Positions 35,068 to 47,142 of a stretch of 64,000 nucleotides of DNA are shown here, piece after piece. Under the pieces are notes generated by a model. It was given only the letters and a program-made list of their open reading frames with translations. It did no database searches and was not told where the DNA came from. The translations under genes were made by a program, and so were the position numbers. This stretch comes from Marsupella aquatica (Eukaryota > Marchantiophyta). The first letter of the stretch is position 1; every line of letters starts with the position of its first letter. The stretch is taken from contig OZ316896.1 in assembly GCA_973895155.1 (NCBI GenBank), forward strand, positions 16,740,001 through 16,804,000, given 5' to 3'.

Positions 35068-37884
35068 GGACATGCTATTAAAGTAGGCTGTTCAACAAGG
35101 GGTTTGATAGTGGCTACGACGGCCAGCCCATGGTAGGAACATCAAAAATTGCGTATGATTGCTTTTATGGCATAATTTCTCGAGTTAGGCAGACTCTGGA
35201 GACAGGTTGACATTTTTCAGCATCATGTCTATCATGCACGACCCAACCCGTCCTGTTAATGGATTTCCAGTATTCAACCAGATGATTCATGCTACTGAAG
35301 CCGGTGAGACTGTAGAACCAAAGGTGGCAGTTACAAGATTACTTTGTCCTAGCTACCAAGAACTGCATTGCACGGTGGAAGTGTGAAGATTCTCACTATC
35401 AATTGGGAACTGAGCTCATCGAACATTGTCATGAGTTGTTCTCCATGCGAAACACCATGAAGAGAATGCCCCCCATGTTGGATAATACTGGACAGATTGC
35501 ATGATCGAGTCAGAATTTCAGGCTACAGCAGGGTTGAAATGGCTGAGTTTTGAAAGGTACGAGAATTAGCTCATCAACAAAAGGCGAGAAGATTTGTACA
35601 TTGCAAATCAAAGGCTGGAACTTGAACAACACGCCTAGTTTTCGATTTGTGAGAATTGTGGTAGAGGGTAACCAATAGTATAGGATTACATTTGGTCCTC
35701 CGGATTATGATTTTGTAAACTATAGTAGGAATAAGATAGAGGTGTCCATTGTTAACTGAAATTGGGTAGGATTATTTGTAGGCATGTTTTACGGACAGTT
35801 TCGAAATGATTGGCATCTTCCTGTGGGTATGAATCTCAAAATGGAAAGATAGCTGTTCTACTGCAAGGCAATGTGATGTGTGCGGGAGCAGAGTTTTCCA
35901 AGTTAGTGATGGTGACAGCCTTGCACAATTGAAGTCATACAGTTTTGTCTTGTTGACAATCGTCTCTGATTTCTGAGGAGGTTGTCCACTTGCCAGCACT
36001 GGTGGGTGTATCTACTTAAATTGACGACCCTGTGCATTGGAGATTCATGTTCAATTTGGTAGTGCTAGCTTCTGAGCTATTGAGTACAATGTCGGGTAGC
36101 CTCCACTTCCATCTTTCGGGACTCAAAGTTGATTGGATTGCAAAGATCTGTCGAAAAGATGCTGATTGTGATGGTCTCTGCTGCGCAGTCATCATTGTTT
36201 TGATTACGAATGCAGACCATGAAGTATTCAGCACTGGTCCTTCCATTCGTGTTCCTGTAACTTCTAGCTCACATTTTCAAAGCTATCACCTGCGTCCATC
36301 TCACGATCTTGAACCCCTTTGTGTTTTTCCTTTGCGAGTGTGTGTTTGAACATACTGGAGCAGAATGCACTCTGCACGGTAGAGAGCAAAACTTTGATTT
36401 CCTTGAAATTTGCATTTGGCTTGGAAAAGAAGAGTAAAAAATGGTAAGTTAGAGGGAAACACAGTCCTAGGAATTCAAGTGTATTGATTATCAAGTCTAT
36501 CTTAGCAGGGAATTATTCTTGGCAAGTTTATATTCTTCAGAAAACTATCAATATATCATAAGGAATGCGAGAGCTAGTTGCTAAATTGGACGATCTCCAC
36601 ATAACGTGGGGAATTTGGTAGTTATATGATCTGACGAAATCTGAGACGGGTGCAGGATTTCGCTGGCTTTCCCACTTTGCTACATGTTTTTGCCTTGAAA
36701 ATTCAATTTAAGGAACTTTAAACCACTGCTTGCACTTTATGAGGAGGAAATGTCCCTTTTCACATTCTAGTCATTGCCCTCTTTTACCACCAATCCCATC
36801 CTTTTTGTTTAGACAAATGTACAATTATAATAAGGGATCCCACTTTTTTTGTACTTTGTCCCAATACAAAAAAGCTCCTGGGTGGGAAAGATCCACAGCC
36901 ATTGGATTCGATTAACTGTTTTCCTTGACCATCGATGTAATAAATGTGCACCCCTGACACATATGTGCTTCCCGCTGCCCCATAAATGCCCCGGACCGAC
37001 TCTTTATGGGCCCTCATAGGGCTCGTCTCCCATAACTGACTTGTTTCCCTCGTTTGGGGGAGGGGCTGTTGGCGGAGCCCTCCACACATGAATTTTCATT
37101 GTCCTGAGACCGTCCACATGCTGATTGGGGACACATGTACTCTTGGGGTTGAAATTGGAAAGGGGCACCATGGTGCGCACCATCTAGTCTAGAGTGAGAC
37201 CTCCAGACCGTGACTGTGGGCACAGCTACTGTTGGGGGTGGAACTGGAACAGGGAGCCATGGGACTCACCATCTAGATTGACCCCTGTGGACCATGACTC
37301 TGGGCCCCAACTACTGTTGGGGAACTGGAAACAGGGGCGATGGTACCCACCATGTATCTACAGTACAAGCAAAAGCTCAGGTATGTCTCTTATCAGCAGA
37401 GAGGATGCTAATGTAAACCCAGTTGCAAGAGCGTCCAATCACAATTCTCCAAAATGGGAAAAGGAATGAGCATTCCTGAGGTCTTTTTGTGCTGGAAGCT
37501 CTGGACTCATGAAAACTTGAAACCCCACCCACATTCAACTTCTCCACAGAATGAGGACGCCTCTTTTCATGCAGCTCTGTAGTGCCAAATGTGGTGCTTT
37601 CTAGGGAATTCCAAATCCTCATCCTGGCACCACGGACCTCCGTTTCCACCTATCATTTGGTGCTGGGAGATGAGACGGATTGACCAAGAGAATTGGGCCA
37701 TTCTTTAATATTGTTCTGTCATCATTCTGCTGTGAATCGCTAAATCCCCACCCTCCCAATTCCCAAACAAACAAAAGTAGAGGAGTGGATGCTTAGGGCG
37801 ACACCGAGGGCAATCTGGGCAGAGTGAAGAGAAACGTGGAGAGTGGACACACCCAGAAGTACTTTGCTGAGCTGATTCAATAGT
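35068..37884. other. Intergenic region
   Basis: No gene supported. The left part is the 3' flank of the coiled-coil gene and the right end the upstream region of the transporter. A short minisatellite is at 37090–37360. Reading frames here are short and motif-free. Confidence 0.45.
37090..37360. repeat. Minisatellite of about 83–90 bp, three copies
   Basis: GTTGGGG followed by AACTGGAA recurs near 37143, 37233 and 37316, and CACCATCTAG-like strings near 37175, 37267 and 37347. Between them come GACCNTGACTNTGGGC motifs. Related CTCTAGA/TGACT strings recur at about 41393–41440 and 41583–41615. Confidence 0.7.
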
Positions 37885-39675
37885 ATGATGAAAGCAATGG
37901 TCGTCACACGAGCTACCCATCTACCCTGCGAACTCTCCACGCCGCCTGCCTCATCCACCTGCTCCTGCTCCTCCAGGTTTCGGAACCGGTATCGATCATC
38001 TCCAGGATTTAGTGCTGGAGGAGCATTCCCAAAATCATTCTGCCGAATGCCCGTCAGAGTTGGAGAGCAAACTCGAGCGAGGTTTGCAGGTTCGGGCGTG
38101 ATTCGGACAGTGCCAATGGCGAACTTGGATTCAGAGTCGTTTGGCAGCAACGGACAGAAGAGGGGTGGTCAGGTTCAGCGAGATTTTTCGGCTCTGGATA
38201 CCGGTCGATCGACGGAACCTCTGCTTCCGAGGGAGGAGGGGGAAGTGGCGAAGAAGGTAGTGCCCGGTGATGATTACAATTTGAGCGCAATCTTCTTACC
38301 ATTTTTGTTCCCCGCTCTCGGGGGGCTGTTGTTCGGATATGACATCGGTGCGACGTCTGGGGCTGTTCTTTCTCTGACTTCACCAGAACTTAGTGGTACA
38401 TCGTGGTCTGATATCTCACCAATTGCAACCGGTATTGTGGTGAGTGGATCCCTCTATGGTGCCCTGGCAGGGTCTATCCTGGCGTTCAACATTGCAGATG
38501 GTCTAGGTCGGCGAAGGGAGCTTATAGTAGCTGCTCTCATTTATATCCTGGGAGCTAGCGTGACATCTCTAGCACCGAACCTCGTTCTCCTCATTGTAGG
38601 AAGATTGACCTATGGAGTCGCCATTGGCCTGGCCATGCATGCAGCTCCCCTGTATATTTCCGAGACTGCTCCACCCCAGATTCGGGGGACAATGGTTTCC
38701 TTGAAAGAAGGTTTCATTGTGATTGGAATCTTGCTCGGGTACCTTGTTGGCAGCTTGGAGATTGAGGCTTTGGGAGGCTGGCGAGTGATGTATGGATTGG
38801 GAGCTCCGATTGCTCTACTTATGGCACTGGGAGTGTGGTGGCTACCAGCATCACCACGGTGGTTACTTCTGCAAGCAGTGCAAGGAAAAACTAACCTGGA
38901 AGAGGCCAAAAAAAACGCCAGAGCTGCATTCCAGAAGTTGAGAGGGCCAAAAGTCTCGGAGTCTAAGATTGAGGCAGAGTTGAAGGAAACTGAGGAATCT
39001 GTAGAAGCGGCTTGTGGAGGACAGGATGAAGTTTCCTTCGCTGAAATTTTCAAAGGAAAGTTGAATCGGAAGGCTTTTATCATAGGCGGGGGTCTGGTTT
39101 TCCTTCAGCAGGTCACTGGCCAGCCAAGTGTCCTCTACTACGCTGCCCAAATACTTCAGACAGCAGGTTTCTCAGCTGCCGCTGACGCCACAAAAGTTGC
39201 TGTCTTTCTCGGGTTCTTCAAGCTCCTAGCAACAGGAGTGGCCATACTCTACGTAGACAAGGCCGGCAGGCGGCCCTTGTTGATAATTGGTGTCTCAGGA
39301 ATCATTGCAAGTCTCTTGGGTTTGGCAGCATACTACTCGTTTGCCTCTGGGGTTCCAATTCTGGCAGTTTGTGCATTGCTGTGCTATGTTGGGTCATACC
39401 AGATCTCGTTCGGCCCTATTTCATGGCTGATGGTGTCTGAAGTTTTTCCCCTACGCATTCGGGGGCGTGCCGTGAGTTTGACCACTCTCTTAAACTTTGC
39501 TGCAAATGCTCTTGTGGCATTTGCATTTGCCCCACTTCAGGATGTGGTGGGTGCCGCAGCCACATTCCTGATCTTCGGAGTGATAGCGGTGTTCGCCTTC
39601 GTGTTTGTCATCACCACTGTTCCTGAAACCAAGGGCTTAACTTTAGAGGAGATTGAGGAGAAGCTTTGCAAGTAG
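37885..39675 (+). CDS. Plastid sugar/H+ symporter (pSuT / D-xylose-proton symporter-like 3 type)
   Basis: A single uninterrupted exon encodes 596 residues. The first about 125 residues are Ser/Arg/Pro-rich, consistent with a plastid transit peptide. A 12-helix major facilitator domain follows, opening LFPALGGLLFGYDIGATSGA. Family motifs seen include DGLGRRREL, GRLTYGVAIGLAMH, PLYISETAPPQIRG, SPRWLLL, QQVTGQPSVLYYA, DKAGRRPLL, GPISWLMVSEVFPLRIRGR and the C-terminal PETKGLTLEEIEEKL. It closely resembles the Arabidopsis At5g59250 protein, described as a plastidic sucrose exporter; transport substrate here is inferred. The start at 37885 is the first in-frame ATG; another ATG follows at once. No introns interrupt it. 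Confidence 0.93.
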   Translation: MMKAMVVTRATHLPCELSTPPASSTCSCSSRFRNRYRSSPGFSAGGAFPKSFCRMPVRVGEQTRARFAGSGVIRTVPMANLDSESFGSNGQKRGGQVQRDFSALDTGRSTEPLLPREEGEVAKKVVPGDDYNLSAIFLPFLFPALGGLLFGYDIGATSGAVLSLTSPELSGTSWSDISPIATGIVVSGSLYGALAGSILAFNIADGLGRRRELIVAALIYILGASVTSLAPNLVLLIVGRLTYGVAIGLAMHAAPLYISETAPPQIRGTMVSLKEGFIVIGILLGYLVGSLEIEALGGWRVMYGLGAPIALLMALGVWWLPASPRWLLLQAVQGKTNLEEAKKNARAAFQKLRGPKVSESKIEAELKETEESVEAACGGQDEVSFAEIFKGKLNRKAFIIGGGLVFLQQVTGQPSVLYYAAQILQTAGFSAAADATKVAVFLGFFKLLATGVAILYVDKAGRRPLLIIGVSGIIASLLGLAAYYSFASGVPILAVCALLCYVGSYQISFGPISWLMVSEVFPLRIRGRAVSLTTLLNFAANALVAFAFAPLQDVVGAAATFLIFGVIAVFAFVFVITTVPETKGLTLEEIEEKLCK

Positions 39676-41944
39676 GCTGTTTATGCAACAGTTTGTAGAA
39701 TATGATGAAATTAGATAGTTGAAAATGTAAACTTGAGTATGCTTCACTTTGATCTGTCAAGTAGAGGTCAGGTGACAGAAATCATGCCATGTAGACAATA
39801 TGCATTTTTTGGGTTCGCAGAGAGGCTCAGGACCGACATGAGCGGGAAAAATGATACTGTACATACGACATGGAAAATTTATACGTTTGCGCCAAATCCT
39901 GGATTAGAATCACAGGTTGATCGTTGCCGATCAAGGACTCTTGATTGGCTGGCTAATTTGAGCTGGCTGCCCACATGTGTACTCATTGCTTCATTCCATG
40001 AGATCGGCCGGCTACTCCTAGATAGATACCGCCCACATGTTTACACGTTCGTTCATTCGATGAGCAACTGATGATTCTAAGAGAGTTTCCAATGGCGTCA
40101 GAATTCTAATGGCATGCGTTAATATATGGCGCATTTCCTGGACTACTTCTAAGTCGTCTTCCTCCTGTTGGATTCACGCTGAGCTCAATTGAAATGCAAG
40201 AGTTCAATGTTTGTGTGTTCAACAAAATTTATGTTAATTGGTACGGAAGCACACTACAGTGATTCAGTTTGTGCTTTTCACAGAATCCATGTTATTGGTA
40301 TGGAAGATGATCGATTGCCACAAATGATGACAAAAGCAAAGAGGTGCGAAAGGCACGATTTTGGTGTCACAAATCACATGTATAAGTTGGGAGAGAGGAG
40401 GACCAGGTATGGTTTAGGTTTAAGGCAGGTGGATGTTACGAAGATGGGGGAGAAACAAAGGAAAAGATTTGAGTTCGAAAGATAGAGAGGGGAGGCGAAG
40501 ATGAAAAATTGGGACGACCAGGCAAGAGAGTTGAAAGGAAATTCTTGGGGTCCTTGGGGGTTCTTGGGTGGTTTTTGGTGCTGCGGGTTCAGGTCTTCCT
40601 TTCCTTTTGGTCCCTTGGATTGTTTCGCTGTGCCTGGCTAGTATTTGTGGGTTGCGAAAATGCAAAAATGGGACGACAAGGCAAGAGAGTTGAAAAGAAA
40701 ATTATTGGGGACTCTGGGGTTGTTGGTTTGTCGGTGCAGCGGCTTGAGGTCTTCTTCCCTTTTGGTGCCTTGGATTGTTTTCCCTCTGCGTTGCTGGTTT
40801 TTGTCCATTTCTTGGGTGGTTTGTTGGTGATGTGGCTTCCTGTCTTTCTTCGTTTTGTCCCTTGTTGTTTTCCCTTTGCCTTGCGAGTTTACTGCGACTG
40901 CCGTAGAATTCAAAAAACCAGTTTCAATGCTAATGGTGGACTGATTGGGTTTTTCTCTAATGAACTTGTGAGGAATTGAGAAGAAGGTGCACTGTTGGCA
41001 GCCAACAGTTGTTTGCACTGGGTTTGTCTGGTCATCTGACTTACGCTCAACAACACTTCCACTCGCTCAACAACACTTCCACTCAACCTCAGTTGCTATT
41101 GACACCACTATGCAACACATGGGCACTGGGCTAATACCCGATAAATACAAAGATTAGTATCTGGTCTTATATTTGGCAATTCTGAAAGGCCCTAAAGAAT
41201 GGAGTTGAGCTAGACTAAACAATCAGTGAGAAGAATAAGAAACCATTGTGGATTGGGAACTCCATGAGTGAACTTCAGAATTTAGTTTTAGACAGACAGT
41301 CTTAGGGATAACTCGGGTAAGAATAATGCTTGTTTCTGGTCCTGGGTTGATCTATCTTATGAATAAATTGCAAAGAGAAGTTAGAGTTGGGTCTAGGCTT
41401 CTAGAGTGAAGCCTCTAGACTCTGACTCTAGGGCCCCACCAAGATTGATATGGAAAGATGGATGAATATAAGTCAAAATCATAATTATCATACATGATGA
41501 TTTTTGTCATCATTTCTATTAACATTCAAAGATTGGACATTCACTCTAGAAAGTGTATAATCAAAAGTTACTCATTGGGTCTACTCTCTAGAGTGCCTCT
41601 AGATCATGACTATGACTAAGAAAATACCTGAAAGTGAAGGTTCAAAGAGGGATGGGGATAAAAATGAACTGGAAATAGCAAGGAACCTTTTGTCTGCACA
41701 AAGTGTTCTTTGTACTCATCTCTATTTACATTCAAGACACTCTAACCAGGCTACATTAATCAATATCCCATCTCACTAAGGGTATTGTCCCATTGTATGC
41801 ATGAAAATCTGTGTGCTTTTCATAGAGATTAGGAGTACAAAATTCAAAAGATTCACATTTGCACAATCTCAAGGTACCATGATTCTTCTTTCTCGATAAG
41901 CCATGAGTGCTCATCCAGAAATTCATCAGAAAGAGGAGGCCTCT
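39676..41944. other. Intergenic region
   Basis: Begins with the transporter 3' flank. No gene supported. It contains the 159-bp repeat at 40500–40900 and scattered CTCTAGA-rich strings at about 41393–41615 related to the minisatellite at 37.1 kb. Confidence 0.45.
40505..40900. repeat. About 159-bp tandem repeat, two full copies and a partial
   Basis: GGGACGACNAGGCAAGAGAGTTGAAA occurs at 40511 and 40670; both are followed by GGTCTTC, TTTTGGTNCCTTGGATTGTTT and TGCTGG. A third partial (TTTTGTCCCTTGTTGTTTTC) begins near 40855. No coding pattern is conserved. Confidence 0.82.
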
Positions 41945-42935
41945 AAGTTGGACTACATCCTGCTCAAATTAGACCTCACCAACTGAGGCCTTTGATAAGC
42001 TGGACTGGCACTTTTTGTTGACACTAATGGGGAAGGTGGGATTGGACGGGCTGCTCACGCAATTCATAAGGGCCACACACGCTTCTGCCTCCTCAGCTGT
42101 TTAGCTCAATGGGAGGATGGCAGCTCCGTTTGTCCTAGCCTGATCTGTCAGGCAAGGATGCCCCCTGTCCCCTCTACTCTTTCTAATTGCCATGGATGCC
42201 CTTGGTCATATAATCCATTGGGAAGTTAGCAGGGGCCATATCCAGGGAGTTAACATCCAGGATGTGGCAGTGCACAACGTTCACAATCTCTATGCTGATG
42301 ATCTTGCCATGCTTATCCGGGCGGTGGTGGAAATTGTTGAGCATTGCAAACGTGTGCTGGACCTTTTTGGCATGGCTTCTGGTCTCTTTTGCAGCTGGGA
42401 GAAAACCAAAGCAGCTTTTATCTCCCCACGTCGCATTCCAATTGAATTCAGGCAGCTCCCATGGAAATGGGAGACTGAGGCCAATGCCACTAAACTTCTT
42501 GGCATCCCAATTGCTCAGGGCATCTCAGAATCACAAATGGTCTCAATTCTGTCTGAGAAGCTTGAGTCTAGGTTGGACAGTGTCCAAAAGAGCTCTGGAT
42601 CTCTCATTGCGCGGGTTACGGTTGCTAATCATTTGGTTATGAGCACATTGTGGTTCACGTTAACTGTGTGGGCTGGACAGCAAAGCACATTGGATGCCCT
42701 GCAAAAGAAGACCACTGCTTTCATGTGGGCAGGACAGAATTCGAAGGCCAGATCCAGGGTTGATTTTGCCACCATCACTCGACCAAGGAAATTCGGGGGA
42801 CTCGGGCTGATCTCACTTGCATCTCAATTCAGGGCGTTGACGGGAAACTTCATTGTCTGGGCACTTGCTGAGGGGGACCACCCCCTCCGAAGGATCCTTC
42901 AACATGAGATTCGTCTGCTTTCACAGCAGAAATGA
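41945..42935 (+). pseudogene. LINE reverse transcriptase fragment
   Basis: Begins LDYILLKLDL, then after a one-base shift EAFDKLDWHFLL, followed by in-frame TAG and TGA codons before VRQGCPLSPLLF. From 42192 a 247-residue open stretch has the catalytic YADDLAML motif, GLFCSWEKTK, KLLGIPIA and FMWAGQ. Motif order matches L1-type RT fingers, palm and thumb. Inactive because of the stops. Confidence 0.85.
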
Positions 42936-43736
42936 GGGGCAGATGATTTTGCTTGGGTTTTCTCACAGCATACACTTCCAAGGAGTGGATCCAGGGTCTG
43001 GGCTAACGTGTGCACAAGGTGGAACGTTATTAAAAAGAACTTGAGACCGTCCCCCCTGGCCACATGGAGGGATGGAGAGCCCTGCCTCTCTGGCACCCGC
43101 ACCTCAACCACATCAACAGCAGCCACACAAAAGTCAAAGCAATCCTTAGAGGAAGATCAAGAGAGCTGGATTTCTGTTCACAGGGGACGTCTTGGCCATT
43201 GATGGTCAGTTTACCAGATGGGAAGATGGACCATGTGATGTACTACCTGGGAAGTGTGTTGTGGCCTATAGGAAGCTGGTTGCTAATCTTCGTAGTGTAC
43301 TAGAACCATTGGGATCCTGAACAAGGGATTCAAGTTTTCATCTTGGGGGGGTCACTATATGAAGGGTCATACATCACGTGCGACGGTTTGGGTCATTTAT
43401 GACCCCCCTAAGTCACTTTCTAGAAAGTTGTACGACACCAATCATGTGATGACACGTATGCATTTTGCAATTAAACAACCCTATATTTCCATAGAAAACT
43501 TAATAAGTCTTCCGCCAAAACCATTTAAATGGCCCTATACTTCGTCGCACATGATATGCCACTTCCATGGAAGTGACCCCCCCGAGGTTTTCATGGAAGC
43601 TGCCCTTCCTGACCGGACCCTACGCATTTGGGAATGCAGGATACCACGGAAACTCCTCACATCCCAGTGGCAGCAATTCAACAACATTGCATCCCCTAGG
43701 TGAACTTTCAGGGTCATCAACGAGATACTGTGCAAA
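42936..43736 (+). pseudogene. Degraded LINE internal segment
   Basis: Connects the RT fragment with the zf-RVT segment. Short pieces in different frames (such as WNVIKKNLRPSP near 43012) look like former coding sequence of the same element; frameshifts prevent a clean reading. Confidence 0.4.
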
Positions 43737-44771
43737 TTGGACAACACACCGCCTCCTGTCAGAACTTTATTGCACAGGGTGATCGTGCGAACATGGGGCG
43801 CTACGACAACTACATTCATGCAACGCATCGGGAGACTAGGGGGAATGTTGACGCCACTACTGCTGTATGAATGGAAGGATGGCCGGCCATTCATGGAGAC
43901 CACCACAGCCCACTTAAGAGAAATGCAGGGACCCTCCCCTGTCACCTTACACCAGGCAATGCATAAGTGGGCAACCAGGTTACAGTGGAGACCAAATCCC
44001 CCTGAGATGTGGACTGATCTATGGATGCCTTTTAGGGCTGCTAATGAGAACTGCTTCTTGTGGCAGCTGCTCTATAGAATTCCAGCCACCCAACACTGGA
44101 GATTTCCAAAATTACCGCCTATGGATGATACCACCTGGTGCACCAAATGTGATCTGCATCAACAAGAAGATATTATTCATTGCATTTGGGATTGTCCTTG
44201 TTCTCAAATTGTTTGGAGGTGGGTGAATCACCTCTTGATGGTGTGCTCCTTCTCCAGGGGGAACCTTGTACAACTCCAACCTGCACATGTCTTCGTGGGA
44301 GCGGAACTACCTGAGGAATGGGACATACCTAAGAAGCTGTGGCATATTCTTAGAGCTGTAATCTGCTGGAATGTATGGAAAGACCGCAATCTGCACTTCC
44401 TTGAGCACACACACCCCAATCCACAAAGGGTTATTAGGAAATCATGGCACAGAATTGGAATATACATCCGACGAGACTGGGCACATCACCGTGCCAAAAT
44501 CAGGTCTGGGAAGCTCACATTTGGAGGTGCTCATCGTGAGATGTCCCACTACTTTGGTACTTGGGCAGGCCTTTGGGACATTCATGAAGAAACCCTGCAG
44601 GTCCCACCTGTCCCCCATGTCCCCCATGAATTCCTCTGGGATCAGGTTATGGAGTTGCACTACAGGCAGACTGATGGGATTTTTACCTTATCACAGATCC
44701 ACTCATGGGAGGTGCATTGCAAGATTGAGGACTACCATTTTTCTCCTTTTTTCTCCATAAAAAGGACTTGA
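43737..44771 (+). pseudogene. LINE C-terminal zf-RVT domain
   Basis: 344 open residues. The segment LWMPFRAANENCFLWQLLY, TWCTKCDLHQQEDIIHCIWDC and QIVWRW matches the zf-RVT zinc-binding domain found at the end of plant L1-type RT proteins (Cys, Cys, His, Cys pattern). A conserved tail follows (ICWNVWKDRN). It is unusually long and intact for a relic, but lacks a start connected to RT. Confidence 0.8.
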
Positions 44772-45329
44772 GTCCTTGCCATTCTGCATTAAATGTGCCA
44801 TATATCCCTTGATGGCTAGGATTAAGTAGTTGAGATTGAAAGGTGAGATCTTGCATGCCAAGTCTTTTGGAAGTGTGTCCACACTTTTCGGAAGTCCTTA
44901 CCTCTTGGAAGTGTGCCCAACATTTGTGGAAGTGTGTCATAAAGCCTTTTTTACCTAAGATGTGCTAATCTTGGCCGTTGGCAGTCCTTTACATTAGTGA
45001 AAGGACTGGAGACTTTTTGCCTCCTTTGGTAGTCCTCAATCTTGCAATGCACCGGGAACCATGCCGGAACCCGAGCACTGGCCGGTCTTATAGGAGTGTG
45101 CTACTCTCACCGTAGTCTCTAAATTGCTTGTTTAGTTGCCCTTTCCGGGGTTCAGCTCCTCACCTGGTACCGGCCTCCCCAGTCACCTGGTACCGGCCTC
45201 CCCAGTTTTTAGCGAGTCGACCTTATGGTCCTGTGGGTTGATGTCCCTTTTTGGGCCCCCTTTCTGTATATTGGCTATTTGAATGGAATTCATTTGGTTC
45301 TTGCAAGGATAAAAAAATAAAAGTTTAGA

Positions 45330-45661
45330 ATTCTCCTCTCCAGGCAGCGTTGATAGAAAATCTGAGTTTTTGTGTTTCTTGCCATAGACCAAACCTCCGC
45401 CACAAACTCATGTTCCTGAAAAAATGGGACCCATCTAAATACTCTCCCTCAAAAATCAGCTTGGTTGACCAATTACTTCAAGGGTGAATGGTCAGTGTGG
45501 AAAACAACATTGTAATCTAGCAGGTAACGTTGGAATTCTCTTGTGTGTGCCCGCCGATTAGACTGAGACTTCTTGTGTGAAGATTCGCTTGAAGCAAGAG
45601 TCCGTGGTGGCTCTAGAATTGGCCTCCACTGTTCCACACGGAGTTCAATTGTACTCTGCAT
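45330..45661 (-). pseudogene. Gypsy-type RNase H relic
   Basis: On the minus strand, EFQRYLLDYN and VVFHTDHSPLK are followed, through TAA and TGA stops, by LVNQADF and GRVFRWVPFF. This is the TDH…LK…LVN…GR…RW pattern of the Gypsy polymerase RNase H domain. Continuation after about 45400 is poor. Fragment only. Confidence 0.5.
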
Positions 45662-45927
45662 GACGATAGATGCAGAATTCCAGTTCTTAATAAAGAATGA
45701 TTGAAATGGCTAACATTCCTTGCCTTCTGTGGAATGTCACTTGAGCAGCACAGTCATCGGTGATGACACCTTCTGCAGCCTCTGCTACTAGTGAATCTAG
45801 TGCTAGCGCTTGCGCTCCCATGGTGAAGAAAACTCGTCCATCTTCTTCGTTGGGGATAGGGATCTCTACTGTAGACAACATACTGGTAGAGCTACACTTC
45901 GTTTCTGCCAATATCTGAAGACGGATT

Positions 45928-46017
45928 GTTGAGCATAGACGACGATCGCAACGGCAAGCCCATGAACCATCCAACGCACAATAGTCGACACAAGAGATAC
46001 GTGGTTCACCTCCTTGA
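45928..46017 (+). repeat. Inverted repeat, left arm (90 bp)
   Basis: Starts GTTGAGCATAGACGACGATC and ends GGTTCACCTCCTTGA. The reverse complement is found without mismatch at 47053–47142, about 1.0 kb away. Confidence 0.95.
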
Positions 46018-47052
46018 TGACATGCTAATTGATCAACATTCGTTGTTGACAAGGTACCATTTTTTTCTCTTTGAAAAACTGATTCGAAATTGGCTATGGC
46101 AATTGAGAGAAATCTGTCATCTTTACCAATTTTTTTCTCCCTCGTTCTTTCCTCGTTTTGGGTGCTTCTTATATCGATCTTCATTGCCTCGGAGTCTAGT
46201 TTCCAAATCTGAAATCGGATCTTGATTTCGTCAAAACCCGAGTGAGATATCTTGCGTTTGGTGTCGAGGGGTACATTCTGCCGTGTGTATTTTCTGCGCG
46301 CGCGACCAGATTTCGACGACGAAGGGTGGTAGGGGGTTTTGGGGGTTCGAGGACACATGTCAGCCCCTCGATTGTTCTTCCAAAATTCCCACAGGGCCTG
46401 TACAAGGGTCATAGAATATTCCAAAAAACCAGAGAGCTATTTTTTTACCGTCCGACAAAGATTTCATCCGCCGAACGGTAACTTTTTTGGTTATTTTTCG
46501 GCGAGGTCGTAGCCATTGAAGTTGGCAATGCAGCGCACCAATCACATCGCAATTCCGACAACGGGTTGTACTTGGTATTTCGGTTATTCCCTGAGGTGGT
46601 CAAAACGGGGGAGTTTCCCAAGGTTTTACCCACCTCGACCGAAATTTGAATAACTTTTCCGTCAAATTTCGATTTTGATTTCGGTTTTCAGTATTGGACT
46701 CCTAGCTTTGTGGGCTACGCGGCGGTGTTGAGTTTTGAGTTTTTTGAGAAGTCGTGAAAAACAACATTTTTTGTGACTTTCTCATATGAGTGATTCGGAG
46801 GAGTTTTTTCGAAGACGTGGAACTTGAAGCACGAGGATCACCGCGGAGGTTTCAGGGGCAGAGAGAGGAGCAGGAGGAAGAGCACGTGACACCGATACCA
46901 TCACCGGTGCGGCGTGTGGTGGAGGAAGCAGTACTACTACCGGAGCTCACGGTAAAGAAGAAGATAGGGAGAGCTTACACTGTGGAGACTCGGTATAGCC
47001 GACGGGCTTAGAGTTCAGTAAAGTTCTCTTGTGTGTTCCCGTGGACGTAGCC

Positions 47053-47142
47053 TCAAGGAGGTGAACCACGTATCTCTTGTGTCGACTATTGTGCGTTGGA
47101 TGGTTCATGGGCTTGCCGTTGCGATCGTCGTCTATGCTCAAC
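47053..47142 (-). repeat. Inverted repeat, right arm (90 bp)
   Basis: Exact reverse complement of 45928–46017. The flanking bases immediately outside both arms differ. Confidence 0.95.

Larger units (their letters stand above)
41945..45315 (+). mobile_element. L1-like (non-LTR) retrotransposon relic, 5'-truncated
   Basis: Contains a reverse transcriptase fragment with YADD followed by a zinc-binding reverse-transcriptase C-terminal domain, as in plant L1-type LINEs. The endonuclease half is absent. The 3' end is a guess, near TTTGAATGGAATTC and the following A-rich string at 45305–45320. Target duplication not identified. Confidence 0.75.

Noticed and set aside
45687-46424. 245-codon minus-strand reading frame
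   Set aside because: No recognisable domain, and one inverted-repeat arm lies inside it. Not called as a gene.
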